Of a stretch of DNA of 64,000 bases, positions 17,420 through 26,598 are shown in pieces. Within the stretch, counting starts at the first letter, position 1; every line of letters begins with the position of its first letter. Below the pieces are notes generated by a model that saw only the letters and a program-made list of their open reading frames with translations, was not told where the DNA came from and ran no database searches. A program made the position numbers and the translations under genes. The DNA comes from Filomicrobium insigne (lineage in GTDB: Bacteria > Pseudomonadota > Alphaproteobacteria > Rhizobiales > Hyphomicrobiaceae). The DNA lies in contig NZ_FNJC01000005.1 in NCBI RefSeq assembly GCF_900104305.1, forward strand, positions 124,001 to 188,000, read 5' to 3'.

Positions 17420-18454
17420 TTACGCGGCGGCACGATCCTTCAGAAGCCCGCGATTGATGAGCGTCTCTGCAATCTGAACGGTGTTCAGCGCCGCACCTTT
17501 GAGAAGATTGTCTGAAACGATCCAAAGCGCCAGACCGTTTTCGACCGTCGCATCCTCGCGGATACGCGAAACGTAGGTCGCGTACTCCCCCGCGGCTTCG
17601 CACGGCGTGACATAGCCACCAGGCTCGCGCTTATCGACGACCATGATCCCCGGGCTCGTGCGCAGAATCTCCCGCGCCTCTTCAACGGTGATAGGGCGTT
17701 CAAACTCGATGTTCACCGCTTCCGAATGGCCGACAAAGACCGGCACGCGCACACACGTCGCCGTAAGCTTGATCTTCTTATCAATGATCTTCTTCGTCTC
17801 AACCATCATCTTCCATTCCTCTTTCGTGTAGCCGTCTTCCATGAAGACGTCGATGTGAGGAATGCAGTTGAAAGCGATCTCCTTCGGAAACTTGGTCGGT
17901 TCGACTTCTTGCCCCGGAACGAACTTACCCTTGGTCTGCGCCCAAAGCTCGTCCATCGCATCCTTGCCCGCACCGGAAACGGACTGATACGTCGAAACAA
18001 CCACTCGCTTGATGCCGGCCACATCATGAAGGGGCTTCAACGCAACAACGAGCTGAGCCGTCGAACAGTTGGGATTGGCGATGATGTTCTTCTTCGTGAA
18101 GCCGGCAACGGCATCCGCATTGACCTCCGGCACGATCAGAGGAACATCGACGTCGTAGCGCCAGCACGACGAATTATCGATTACGACACAGCCTTGCGCG
18201 CCAATCTTGGGGCTCCATTCCTTCGAAACGGAAGAGCCAGCCGACATTAGGCAAAGGTCTGTCTGGGAAAAATCGTAAGTCTCAAGGTCGCGGCATTTCA
18301 AAACGCTGTCACCAAAGGATACTTCCTTGCCAAGCGAACGCCGCGAGGCAAGAGCGATCACTTCGTCAGCAGGAAACTCACGCTCGGCAAGCACATTCAG
18401 CATTTCGCGGCCCACGTTACCCGTGGCACCGACAACGGCGACCTTATAGCCCAT
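17420..18454 (-). CDS. asd: aspartate-semialdehyde dehydrogenase
   Basis: 344 residues. Reduces aspartyl phosphate to the semialdehyde, the branch point to lysine/DAP, threonine and methionine. Motifs: NADP-binding VVGATGNVGREML at the N terminus, the catalytic Cys in NPNCSTAQLVV, and SVSGAGK. The ATG at 18454 is chosen because GAGGA lies 7 bases upstream (the frame is open seven codons further). It supplies the substrate for the DAP route to which dapB and dapF here belong. Confidence 0.95.
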   Translation of the reverse strand: MGYKVAVVGATGNVGREMLNVLAEREFPADEVIALASRRSLGKEVSFGDSVLKCRDLETYDFSQTDLCLMSAGSSVSKEWSPKIGAQGCVVIDNSSCWRYDVDVPLIVPEVNADAVAGFTKKNIIANPNCSTAQLVVALKPLHDVAGIKRVVVSTYQSVSGAGKDAMDELWAQTKGKFVPGQEVEPTKFPKEIAFNCIPHIDVFMEDGYTKEEWKMMVETKKIIDKKIKLTATCVRVPVFVGHSEAVNIEFERPITVEEAREILRTSPGIMVVDKREPGGYVTPCEAAGEYATYVSRIREDATVENGLALWIVSDNLLKGAALNTVQIAETLINRGLLKDRAAA

Positions 18455-18659
18455 AAAGGAATCCTCGAAGTTCATGCCGCCACGGCGGGAAGCATGTTTC
18501 CGGTGGCGCGATTAAATGGCGACGGCGTCCCATACTCGGGGTTGACGCGCGTTTCAAGGCGTCTCGCGACAATCCTTAGTGATGGCCCGTCGGCAATTCG
18601 GGCCTTCCTTACACGAAATTGGCAAAAAAACGAAACCGGTTACTTAACGCGAGCCCCCG

Positions 18660-19361
18660 TCAGTCGATGATCCGGCCGAACAACGCGCAATCAACCTTGA
18701 CCGTCCCACCCAACTTGATGTCGCCGTGCAAGAGGTCAAGAGGCGCGACAACATCGATAGACACATCAGCTCCATCGATGAAAAGCCAGCAAAATGAGTG
18801 TCCCGTGGCTTCGTTGATCAGCGTCTCGCAGCCTGCGATCTGCCCCACAACGCGCGCAGTGGCCTCACCCTCCGTGGCTGCACCGGTCGCCGCCAGCTCA
18901 CCTCGAGCGTGATCGCCCACCTCCTCCAGAAGGTCCACCCGACGCGCAAATCCCGTAAGCCGGACGAGCCAGCGTGCTGGCAGAGGCCGCGTGCTGTGGG
19001 CAGCAAAATCAACCGCGTCAAAAATCAGAGGAGACTGCCCACCCGCGTGCGTACGAACCGCGCCAAGGAACGCACCCTCATAGGCATTATCGTGCGGACG
19101 CGTGATAGCTCGCTCAACGTCAAGCGACATTTCTGAGCGCCCCTCAAAAAAGGGCGTCAGACCAATGATCTCGCGCTCTCCGTCTTCTGCTGCCCCGAGA
19201 TGTATCCAAAGCTCGGCTCCGGTACGCGATCGCCAGATCGCGTACTCACCAGCATCTGTGACAAGGCGCTCGCCAGCCTCTCCCGCCAACCGGACAACAA
19301 GATCTCCGAGTTCGGCGGCGTTCGTGACACCGAGCCCAATGCAGTCAAAATTACTGGCCAT
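18660..19361 (-). CDS. conserved-looking hypothetical protein (233 aa)
   Basis: Unrecognised soluble protein with no signal peptide or membrane segment. The sequence is rich in beta-strand-like stretches, and two halves begin similarly (an acidic N-terminal half with EYAIWRSRTGAELWIHLG; a C-terminal half with SFCWLFIDGADVSIDVV). ATG at 19361. It lies between leuB and asd in the same direction, about 47 bp after leuB, so cotranscription is possible. Function unknown. Confidence 0.6.
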   Translation of the reverse strand: MASNFDCIGLGVTNAAELGDLVVRLAGEAGERLVTDAGEYAIWRSRTGAELWIHLGAAEDGEREIIGLTPFFEGRSEMSLDVERAITRPHDNAYEGAFLGAVRTHAGGQSPLIFDAVDFAAHSTRPLPARWLVRLTGFARRVDLLEEVGDHARGELAATGAATEGEATARVVGQIAGCETLINEATGHSFCWLFIDGADVSIDVVAPLDLLHGDIKLGGTVKVDCALFGRIID

Positions 19362-19407
19362 CGGACCTCCGGCTGCAGCGACCTTGTCACCACGACCCTA
19401 CGAAGTT

Positions 19408-20523
19408 TTACGATAGGGTCGCTTGAAGCTCTTGCAGGATCGCCGTGCCCATCTGCTCGGTACCGACCTTCGTCTTGCCGTCCTGCATGATGTCCGCCGT
19501 GCGAAGCCCACTGTCCAAGACCTTCGCAATCGCTTGCTCGATCGCATCGGCTTGCTGGCCCATGCCGAAGGAGTAGCGCAACGCCATGGCAAAGCTCGCG
19601 ATCATCGCGATTGGGTTCGCAAGACCTTGTCCGGAGATGTCGGGCGCTGAGCCGTGAACCGGCTCATAGAGCGCCTTGCGCCGGCCAGTTGACCCATCAG
19701 GAGCACCCAACGAGGCAGATGGGAGCATACCCAACGAACCGGTCATCATCGCAGCTTCATCCGACAGGATGTCACCGAACAGATTGTCGGTCACGATCAC
19801 GTCGAACTGCCGCGGGTTACGGATGAGCTGCATCGCGCAGTTGTCAGCGAGGATGAGGTTGAGTTCGACATCCGGCGCATACGCCTTATGCGTAGCCGTC
19901 GTTACCTTCTGCCAAAGCACACCGGTCTTCATCACGTTCCACTTGGCCGCCATGTGCAGCTTGTTGGTGCGGACCTTCGCAAGATCCAGCGCCACGCGCA
20001 CAACGCGATCAATTTCGCGCGTCGTGTAGACCGTCGTATCGACACCACGTTGCTCGCCGTCGGCAAGGTCCACGATCTCTTTGGGCTCTCCAAAGTAGGT
20101 GCCGCCTGTCAACTCGCGCACAATGAGAATATCGAGACCTTCAACGAGCGAGCGCTTAAGACTCGAAGCGTCCGCCAGAGCGGGATAGCAAATCGCGGGC
20201 CGCAGGTTCGCAAACAGATCAAGATCCTTGCGCAAACGTAGCAAACCGGCCTCGGGACGGTGTTCGTAGGGAACGTCATCCCACTTCTGCCCGCCAACAG
20301 CACCGAAGATCACGGCATCAGCGGCATCAGCCTTCGCCATCGCAGCATCGGTGATTGCTTCACCATGTGCGTCGTAAGCTGCGCCGCCAACGAGATCGCG
20401 CTCGACCTCGAATGTCACCGAGCTGTCCTGCGAGCCAAGGAAGTCAATGATCTTTTCGACCTCAGCCATGATTTCCGTGCCGATGCCATCGCCTGGCAAA
20501 AGGAGCAGCTTGTGCGTTGCCAT
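19408..20523 (-). CDS. leuB: 3-isopropylmalate dehydrogenase
   Basis: 371 residues. Oxidative decarboxylation step of leucine synthesis. Motifs: [14 protein letters not shown] at the N terminus, [10 protein letters not shown], and the metal/NAD site [16 protein letters not shown] followed by [12 protein letters not shown] and [14 protein letters not shown]. The ATG at 20523 fits the family start ([13 protein letters not shown]); the longer frame upstream is not part of the protein. leuC and leuD are 17-21 kb away in this window, so the pathway is dispersed. Confidence 0.96.
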   Translation of the reverse strand: MATHKLLLLPGDGIGTEIMAEVEKIIDFLGSQDSSVTFEVERDLVGGAAYDAHGEAITDAAMAKADAADAVIFGAVGGQKWDDVPYEHRPEAGLLRLRKDLDLFANLRPAICYPALADASSLKRSLVEGLDILIVRELTGGTYFGEPKEIVDLADGEQRGVDTTVYTTREIDRVVRVALDLAKVRTNKLHMAAKWNVMKTGVLWQKVTTATHKAYAPDVELNLILADNCAMQLIRNPRQFDVIVTDNLFGDILSDEAAMMTGSLGMLPSASLGAPDGSTGRRKALYEPVHGSAPDISGQGLANPIAMIASFAMALRYSFGMGQQADAIEQAIAKVLDSGLRTADIMQDGKTKVGTEQMGTAILQELQATLS

Positions 20524-20783
20524 AGTCTGGGTTCCCCCGCGATTTGATGAGTTTGTGAAGAAATTGTTCTGGATTTCGTCTGATTGGAAGTGCGTACTGC
20601 TAGCCCCCGGCGCGTGAGCTTGCAAGCGGTTGCAGCGCATGGAGAGCCATAAAGTCGGCGATTGAACCCGACGCATTCGACAATAAGTTGGGCCTTGTTG
20701 ACCCCGGGGCTACGAACTCAACGAGCGAAATCGGCAAAGCAAGCCGTCAAACGAATACGCACACAAATTAAAGGGTGAGAAAA

Positions 20784-21245
20784 ATGCTAGGAAAATTAGT
20801 ATCTTGCCTTGTAGCGTTCGGCACATTGGCTGTCATCGCAGCCCCCATTGCAATGGCGGAAGGCGATCGCTACAGCAAACAGAAAGTTGTCTATCATATT
20901 AACTATGATGGTGGGGAAGACGGAAAAGCCTACAAAGGCGCCCTGGGCAACATTCAGAACCACATCAACGCCGTAGGTAAGGATAATATTGACGTCAAAG
21001 TCGTTCTGCACGGCGATGGCGTCAACTTGCTACGTGTCGCCAAGGATAATCTTCAGCTGCAGGGCACAGTCTCAAACCTGAAGCTCCAGAATGTCGCCTT
21101 CGCCGTTTGCAACAATACCCTCAAGGGCCGCAAGATCGACAAGGACAATGATCTGTTCGAGGTCTTTGACGAAGACATCGTCCCCTCAGGCGTTGCAGAG
21201 CTCTCATACCTGCAAGGACAGGGCTACACCTACATCAAGCCCTAG
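20784..21245 (+). CDS. periplasmic DsrE-family protein
   Basis: 153 residues. A signal peptide ends near IAMAEG. The mature part matches the DsrE/DsrF-like group (COG1416): KVVYHINYDGGEDGKAYKGALGNIQNHIN, VKVVLHGDGVNLLRV, VAFAVCNNTLKGRKI and VPSGVAELSYLQGQGYTYIKP. The single mature Cys in FAVCNNTL is at the position often used in sulfur relay. Exported DsrE-like proteins are common but uncharacterised. ATG at 20784 with AAAGGGTGAG upstream. The gene is monocistronic. Confidence 0.8.
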   Translation: MLGKLVSCLVAFGTLAVIAAPIAMAEGDRYSKQKVVYHINYDGGEDGKAYKGALGNIQNHINAVGKDNIDVKVVLHGDGVNLLRVAKDNLQLQGTVSNLKLQNVAFAVCNNTLKGRKIDKDNDLFEVFDEDIVPSGVAELSYLQGQGYTYIKP

Positions 21246-21331
21246 CGTCGGCTCATAACTAGGAGCTGACGGCGGCCGCGATACACACGGCGGCGAGGAA
21301 GTTCGCCGCCAACCGGCTTATCGGGATTCAC

Positions 21332-22036
21332 TCAGACACTGACACCAAAAAGCCAACCCACTCCGGCAGTAACAGCCATTGCGAACACTCCCCAACTCAC
21401 CACACGAAAGGTGGCGCGTAATACCGGTGCAGCACCTGCTTTTGCTCCTAGCGCGCCGAGAGCCGCCAAGGTGATGACCGTGACGACAAGAACAACCGGA
21501 ATGATCGAACCTGCGGGTGCTGCGAATGCAGCCAACAACGGGATTCCCGCGGCGACACTGAACGTCAGGCCCGAAGTGAATGCGGCCTGAAGCGGATTGG
21601 CCGCGTGTACCTCCGACAACCCAAGCTCGTCTCGAACATGGGTGCCCAATGCATCGTGCTCGGTGAGTTCTTTTGCAACGATGAGCGCCGTCTCTTTACT
21701 AAGCCCCTTCTCTTGATAGATGGCGGCGAGTTCGGCAAGTTCCGCCTCTGGAAGCTCTTTCAGTGCCTCGGTTTCACGTGCGATGTCAGCCCGTTCCGTA
21801 TCAGATTGCGAAGAGACGGATACATACTCACCGGCCGCCATTGACATTGCACCCGCCGAGAGACCCGCAATACCCGCTATGACCACTGTACTTGGGTTCG
21901 GATCGGCTGCGGCTACGCCGACGATCAACGATGCGACTGACACAACCCCATCGTTCGCGCCCAGGACTGCAGCGCGCAGCCAGCCGCTGCGAGACACGTA
22001 GTGCGGGTCGTCCGGATGGGCTGATGCTCGGGGCAT
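21332..22036 (-). CDS. VIT1/CCC1-family Fe/Mn transporter
   Basis: 234 residues. Members move Fe(II) or Mn(II) across membranes. The N-terminal signature GWLRAAVLGANDGVVSVASLIVGVA, then AGLSAGAMSMAAGEYVSVSSQSDTERAD, defines the family. A cytosolic acidic helical segment (residues about 90-145, with E-L-A-E-L-A-A-I-Y) probably binds metal. Three more hydrophobic segments follow. ATG at 22036, and no partner genes nearby. Regulation not evident. Confidence 0.88.
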   Translation of the reverse strand: MPRASAHPDDPHYVSRSGWLRAAVLGANDGVVSVASLIVGVAAADPNPSTVVIAGIAGLSAGAMSMAAGEYVSVSSQSDTERADIARETEALKELPEAELAELAAIYQEKGLSKETALIVAKELTEHDALGTHVRDELGLSEVHAANPLQAAFTSGLTFSVAAGIPLLAAFAAPAGSIIPVVLVVTVITLAALGALGAKAGAAPVLRATFRVVSWGVFAMAVTAGVGWLFGVSV

Positions 22037-22239
22037 GATGCTTCTTCTCCAAAGTTGAAGCTGAGCTTATCCATTGCCGCGAGCGATCGAAAGCGCCGCA
22101 CGCTCGTAGTCACAATCGAAACCTGTGCTGTGTAAATGCGCGTGCCCGATCCGATTAATGGGCCCGGACCGAAACGCAGGCCAACGGGCCGTGCCTCTGA
22201 ATCTGGAGACACGCCCTGTAGACACCGGCAAGCGGCAGC

Positions 22240-22830
22240 TCAGCTTAGGCCCGGAATACTGACGGCCAGCGTAAATCCGTTGATTGTCAGCAGGGCGCCG
22301 GCAATCCCTAATACGCCACTCAACCCGAGCAGAGCATTGCCTCCGGAAATAATAGCAATGGAGGCGAGCACAATCGCGATCTGCAAAAGCGCTTGACCGT
22401 AGTCAAAGTAAGGATCTTGGGCCATAGCGCGGTCCCGCTCCTGCTCCAGCACCTTTCCTTTGACGAACAGCTCATCGAGCCCCTCGCCACTTGTCGGATC
22501 GGTGGTCAGCTTGGAGTCGCTGGCTTTGTGTTCCGCCATGCGCGCCATCAATTGAGCTTTGCTCGCATCATCCAGACCGGGCGACGCAAGAAGCGTCAGC
22601 TCAAGGTTCTCGATCTGTGTGCGCACGATCTGTCGACGAAGATTTTTGGCCTGAAAGAAGGCCCAGGTGTTGGACGCTTCTATATTTTTGATCGTGGCCG
22701 TCTTCGCCGCATTGTCGCCCCCCATAGCCGCGATGGCCAAGACAACGGCGAGCACACCGATATAAACACCGATCCACCGATCACGGTGGCTCGGCCGCGC
22801 GTCATCGACGGCGCCAACCACTTCGTCCAT
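22240..22830 (-). CDS. DUF4337-family membrane protein
   Basis: 196 residues. One N-terminal membrane helix (about 20-40, GVYIGVLAVVLAIAAMGG), then NASKTATIK-like and E-A-S-N-T-W-A-F-F-Q-A-K segments typical of DUF4337, a long helical periplasmic or cytosolic stretch, and two C-terminal helices. ATG at 22830 is preceded by GGGGGA; TTG at 22845 is possible. Function unknown. It is followed by the VIT transporter after a 200-bp gap containing no gene. Confidence 0.7.
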   Translation of the reverse strand: MDEVVGAVDDARPSHRDRWIGVYIGVLAVVLAIAAMGGDNAAKTATIKNIEASNTWAFFQAKNLRRQIVRTQIENLELTLLASPGLDDASKAQLMARMAEHKASDSKLTTDPTSGEGLDELFVKGKVLEQERDRAMAQDPYFDYGQALLQIAIVLASIAIISGGNALLGLSGVLGIAGALLTINGFTLAVSIPGLS

Positions 22831-22871
22831 CACATATCCCCCCAACGCCCCGCATTTTAAAGTGCGTACCC

Positions 22872-23492
22872 TTAGGCGACGAGATCCCTGCGATCTTCGA
22901 CATGCCCGTGCATCGTCAGCCTGTAAACTGCTGGAACACCCGTAGCGACTTCACGTTCAAGGATCTGCTGCGCCGACAATTCCTCAAGGTACATGATAAG
23001 CGCGCGGATTGAGTTGCCATGAGCCGTAACAATAACGTTCTTGCCGGATTTCACAGCGGGCCAGATACGGGTCTTGTAAAAGGGCAGCACACGCGCCGCC
23101 GTATCCTTCAAGCTCTCGCCGCCTGGCGGTGGAATGTCGTAGCTGCGGCGCCAAAGAAGTACTTTCTCGTCGCCCCACTTCACGCGCGCTTCATCTTTAT
23201 TTAGGCCGGAAAGTTCACCGTAATTGCGCTCGTTAAGGGCCTGATCCCGTATGGTTTCGAGGTCCTGCTGTCCCAACTCATCGAGGATGAGCGATAGCGT
23301 GCGGTTGGCGCGCAAGAGCGCGCTGGTAAACCCTAGATCAAAGTGGAACCCTTGCGCCTTGAGCAGTCGCCCCGCGCGTACGGCCTCCGCAACGCCCTGC
23401 TCGGTCAAGTCCGGGTCACACCACCCGGTGAACAGATTACGGCGATTCCACTCACTTTGGCCGTGTCGGACGAGCACGAGGACGTTGTCCAT
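22872..23492 (-). CDS. gpmA: 2,3-bisphosphoglycerate-dependent phosphoglycerate mutase
   Basis: 206 residues. Interconverts 3- and 2-phosphoglycerate in glycolysis. Catalytic phospho-His in [18 protein letters not shown], the acidic partner in [13 protein letters not shown], and the second His in [15 protein letters not shown]. It is the short alphaproteobacterial form, lacking the insertion of the 250-aa E. coli enzyme. It lies 40 bp downstream of dapB in the same direction, a pairing conserved in Hyphomicrobiales. Confidence 0.93.
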   Translation of the reverse strand: MDNVLVLVRHGQSEWNRRNLFTGWCDPDLTEQGVAEAVRAGRLLKAQGFHFDLGFTSALLRANRTLSLILDELGQQDLETIRDQALNERNYGELSGLNKDEARVKWGDEKVLLWRRSYDIPPPGGESLKDTAARVLPFYKTRIWPAVKSGKNVIVTAHGNSIRALIMYLEELSAQQILEREVATGVPAVYRLTMHGHVEDRRDLVA

Positions 23493-23532
23493 CTTGAGAA
23501 GTTTACCTCCCAGCCGACGATCTAACTCAACC

Positions 23533-24339
23533 TTAAAGGCCCAGCACGTCGATCATTGAATAAAGACCTGGGGCCTTATCACGACCCCAAAGCGCCGCTT
23601 TTACGGCACCGCGGGCAAAAATAGAACGGTCTTCGGCTCGGTGAGTGAGCTCAATCCGTTCTCCCTCACCAGCGAGTATCACTGTATGATCGCCGACGAC
23701 GCTCCCTCCGCGTAACGACTGCATACCGATTGCGCCCTTGGCGCGCGGCCCAGTGTGACCATCGCGAACCCGAACTGCAGTATCTTCGAGGGAAACGCCA
23801 CGGCCATCAGCAGCCGCATGCGCGAGCATAAGCGCCGTGCCAGACGGAGCATCAACTTTATGGCGATGATGCATCTCGACGATCTCGATATCGAAATCCA
23901 TGTCGAGAGCCGCCGAAACTCGTCGCGTAACCGCAGTAAGCAGATTGACACCCAGGCTCATGTTGCCGGCCTTGATAATCCGCGCACGCTCGGCGGCCGC
24001 GCGGATCTTGGCCTCGTCTTCCTGACTGAAACCCGTTGTGCCAATCACGTGGACAATGCCGCCACATGCGGCCATATCGGCAAACTTCAACGTCGCCGCC
24101 GGAGCCGTAAAATCCAAAATAGCATCTGACGCTGCAATGACCGCCTCGGCGTTGTCACTAACATTGACACCCATCGGTCCGAGGCCGGCCAGCACGCCGA
24201 TATCCTTGCCCACCGCGACAGATCCAGGGCGTTCCGTCGCCCCGGCCACCACACAACCTTCCGACGCGGCAACGGCGCGCACGAGCTGTTGGCCCATACG
24301 CCCCTCAGCACCCATTATCGCGATTCTGAGGTCGTTCAT
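23533..24339 (-). CDS. dapB: 4-hydroxy-tetrahydrodipicolinate reductase
   Basis: 268 residues. NAD(P)H-dependent step of the DAP/lysine pathway. Motifs: [15 protein letters not shown] (nucleotide binding), [10 protein letters not shown], and the catalytic [18 protein letters not shown]. It ends in [11 protein letters not shown], as is usual. ATG at 24339. It is the first gene of a probable dapB-gpmA transcript. Confidence 0.95.
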   Translation of the reverse strand: MNDLRIAIMGAEGRMGQQLVRAVAASEGCVVAGATERPGSVAVGKDIGVLAGLGPMGVNVSDNAEAVIAASDAILDFTAPAATLKFADMAACGGIVHVIGTTGFSQEDEAKIRAAAERARIIKAGNMSLGVNLLTAVTRRVSAALDMDFDIEIVEMHHRHKVDAPSGTALMLAHAAADGRGVSLEDTAVRVRDGHTGPRAKGAIGMQSLRGGSVVGDHTVILAGEGERIELTHRAEDRSIFARGAVKAALWGRDKAPGLYSMIDVLGL

Positions 24340-24494
24340 GAACCTAGCTAAGTCCGTTGCTGTTCAGGAGGAGGCCATGGCTATAGCAGCCCCCGGAGAC
24401 CAGCGAAAGTCTTAGGGGGAAGCCATCACCGCGATACAGATTGCATTGAACGTACGCGGCACCGCAAGTCTACTCATCGCGATGCCGTTACTAC

Positions 24495-25025
24495 TTACGC
24501 CTTGGCGGCACGATCAATAGCCTCAAGGATGAGTTGCTTAGCCTCGTCGACATCACCCATATGTTTGATTTTCACCCATTTTCCAGGCTCTAGATCCTTG
24601 TAATGGGCAAAGAAGTGCTCGATCTGGCGCATCGTGATCTCAGGGAGGTCCGTATACGACTTAATACGATCATAGCGGCGCGTGAGCTTAGCGCTTGGAA
24701 CCGCGATGATCTTCTCATCCCCACCGCCGTCATCTTCCATGACGAGCACGCCGATTGGGCGACAGTTCATCACTGCACCAGGGAAAATCGCCCGCGTATT
24801 GCACACCAGCACGTCGATAGGATCGCCATCGGCGGATAGCGTATGGGGGACAAAGCCATAATTCCCAGGATAGAGCATCGGCGTATACAAGAACCGGTCG
24901 ACAACGAGGGTTCCCGCAGCCTTGTCCATCTCGTATTTGATCGGCTCACCGCCGAGCGGCACCTCGATCACGACGTTGATGTCATGCGGCGGGCTCTTGC
25001 CAATGGCGATCGCCTCAATACGCAT
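24495..25025 (-). CDS. ppa: inorganic pyrophosphatase
   Basis: 176 residues, the usual size of a family I soluble pyrophosphatase. The metal-binding signature DGDPIDVLV is present, as are [15 protein letters not shown] at the N terminus and [13 protein letters not shown] later. ATG at 25025 follows AAGGAGAG, which settles the start. It hydrolyses pyrophosphate from biosynthetic reactions in the cytosol. The next gene upstream is a GNAT acetyltransferase on the same strand, 157 bp away. Confidence 0.95.
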   Translation of the reverse strand: MRIEAIAIGKSPPHDINVVIEVPLGGEPIKYEMDKAAGTLVVDRFLYTPMLYPGNYGFVPHTLSADGDPIDVLVCNTRAIFPGAVMNCRPIGVLVMEDDGGGDEKIIAVPSAKLTRRYDRIKSYTDLPEITMRQIEHFFAHYKDLEPGKWVKIKHMGDVDEAKQLILEAIDRAAKA

Positions 25026-25181
25026 CGGTTCTCTCTCCTTGTCGTATGAAAATAGTGCTTGGCGGACGTGTATCCGACGACGAACTAAACCGCCACAGCA
25101 TCCGAGCCGCACGCGACATATGGACACTCGTACAGAATTCCCATGGGCTCGAACAACTGGAACAGTCTGGGCGCGACGCAC

Positions 25182-25691
25182 CTATTCCCAAAGATACGCG
25201 ATCTTCTCGAGCGGATATCCGGAACTACGGTCGAGCCGTTGATAAACGGGCCGGCCACCGCGACGGTCATAGAACCCTCGCGCGACATCGTTCTCGGCCA
25301 AAACCCAGATGATCAACCCTTTAAGGCCGCGCCGGTCCATCCGCCATCGGCAAGCCTCAAACAGGATCTCTCCAAAACCGAGGCCCTGATAAAGCGGAGC
25401 GAGATAAAGCTCATAGATCTCGCCCTCTTCGCCTCCACCATGGCGCGAAGGGCCGAACGTAGCGTAGCCGGCGACCTGCTCCATCACTTCGAGCAACAGC
25501 ACACGATCACCTGATCTAAGTGTCCTGCGCCACCAACCACTGCCCCGTCGGGAAATGACTCGGTCGAGTTTATCGTAGGGAATAATGCCCGCGTAAGCAT
25601 GCCGCCAGGAACGCTGATAGACATTCTCCAGAGCCCCGGCATCCTTAGGCTCGGCATACCTAATTCTTACTGTCGCACTCGACCCCAGCAT
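25182..25691 (-). CDS. GNAT-family N-acetyltransferase
   Basis: 169 residues from the ATG at 25691, which matches the usual N-terminal VRIRYAEPKDAGALENVY. Acetyl-CoA-binding motif A is seen in YELYLAPLYQGLGFGEILFE (Q-x-x-G-x-G/A type). The motif B region follows with WVLAENDVARGFYDRRGG. Substrate unknown. The open frame extends 30 codons upstream through the terminator hairpin of the phasin gene, which argues against the longer form. Confidence 0.82.
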   Translation of the reverse strand: MLGSSATVRIRYAEPKDAGALENVYQRSWRHAYAGIIPYDKLDRVISRRGSGWWRRTLRSGDRVLLLEVMEQVAGYATFGPSRHGGGEEGEIYELYLAPLYQGLGFGEILFEACRWRMDRRGLKGLIIWVLAENDVARGFYDRRGGRPVYQRLDRSSGYPLEKIAYLWE

Positions 25692-25744
25692 ACTGAGAAG
25701 ACTAGCAGAGTGAACGCGCTTGCGTGAGAAAATAATCTGGCTGC

Positions 25745-25782
25745 CATGAAAAAGCGAAGGCGGCGTACCCCGAAGGAGCACA
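25745..25782 (-). terminator. terminator of the phasin gene
   Basis: Minus-strand hairpin with arms GGCGGTGT and ACGCCGCC around an inner CC..GG stem, followed by TTCGCTTTTTC. It lies 40 bp behind the phasin stop. Confidence 0.65.
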
Positions 25783-25821
25783 CCGCCTCTGACCGTTGAC
25801 TTCGACCTCGAACGGAGGGGC

Positions 25822-26277
25822 TTAAGCCGACTTCTTGATCTGGTCGAACGTCTTAGAGGCCGCCGTATTCATCGTCTCAAAAGTCTGACGCGTGACCTTC
25901 GTCGAAAGCTCGAACAATTCCTTTGTCTGAGCACCAGCAACAGCAAATTGCTGCTGAAAGAAATTGGCTTGCAGGCGAGCCGCTTCCGGAAGGGTCTTGG
26001 CGCGGGCGATGGCTTCCGCTGCGTCAAACACAGCTTCGGTGTTAACAGCAGTATTGTTCACAAGCTTATCGCCAATAGCTTTGGCGCCAGCCTGCGCAGC
26101 CAACATCACTTCTTCCATAGCCTTCGCGCCATCTTGAGCGGTCGCGTTGAACTTGGCATAGGCCTCGCGGCTCTTTGCGACGCTTTCTTCAGCGAAGGCC
26201 TGAACATTTTCAGGGATGCGGGCGTCTTTGGCGGCGGCAAACATGTCTTGGGCTTGACGTGTAAATTGCTCAGTCAT
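25822..26277 (-). CDS. phasin family protein
   Basis: 151 residues, almost entirely helical and Ala/Lys/Glu/Gln-rich, in the Phasin_2 pattern: QAQDMFAAAKDARIPENVQAFAEESVAKSREAYAK, then F-F-Q-Q-Q-F and TMNTAASKTFDQIKKSA. Phasins coat polyhydroxyalkanoate granules. ATG at 26277 after AGGAGA. A candidate promoter with a TGC-rich dyad lies about 115 bp upstream. No PHA synthase gene is in this window. Confidence 0.85.
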   Translation of the reverse strand: MTEQFTRQAQDMFAAAKDARIPENVQAFAEESVAKSREAYAKFNATAQDGAKAMEEVMLAAQAGAKAIGDKLVNNTAVNTEAVFDAAEAIARAKTLPEAARLQANFFQQQFAVAGAQTKELFELSTKVTRQTFETMNTAASKTFDQIKKSA

Positions 26278-26598
26278 GACAATCTCCTGGGGAAGGTGGC
26301 TTTGGGGCGGCGGCACGTAAGAACTGGCCTGAACAGCACTGATAAGAGCTCGTTTCAGCGAAAACTTTCGTCGGTTCTCTGTATCCGACGAAAAGCAATA
26401 TAGTGCGATTTTTTGTGCGGCGCAACAGAAACTCCCGCAACTAAAGGCGCCGCGACATTTTGCGCTGCACCATGCTCAGACATAAGCGTTTAAGCCGCTC
26501 CCAAGCATTTTGGTGCATCTGCGACCAATTGCAAGTCCTATAGAGATTGTGCATATGCTCACAAATCCTACAGGTAATTCAAAAAGTTAAAACCGCGA
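26278..26598. other. 321-bp gap between phasin and helicase genes
   Basis: Contains the leader and promoter of the phasin gene (see 26366-26425). From about 26430 to 26598 it is AT-rich and I see no gene or strong structure. Confidence 0.6.
26366..26425 (-). promoter_or_regulatory. candidate phasin promoter with dyad and 5' hairpin
   Basis: On the minus strand, TTGCGC (26425-26420) and TATATT (26402-26397) are spaced 17 bases apart. The -35 overlaps the dyad TGCG-G-CGCA (26416-26424), similar to TGC-rich sites of PHA repressors (PhaR). The predicted transcript would open with a 9-bp hairpin, TTTCGTCGG...CCGACGAAA (26393-26366), which may protect the 5' end. Confidence 0.45.
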
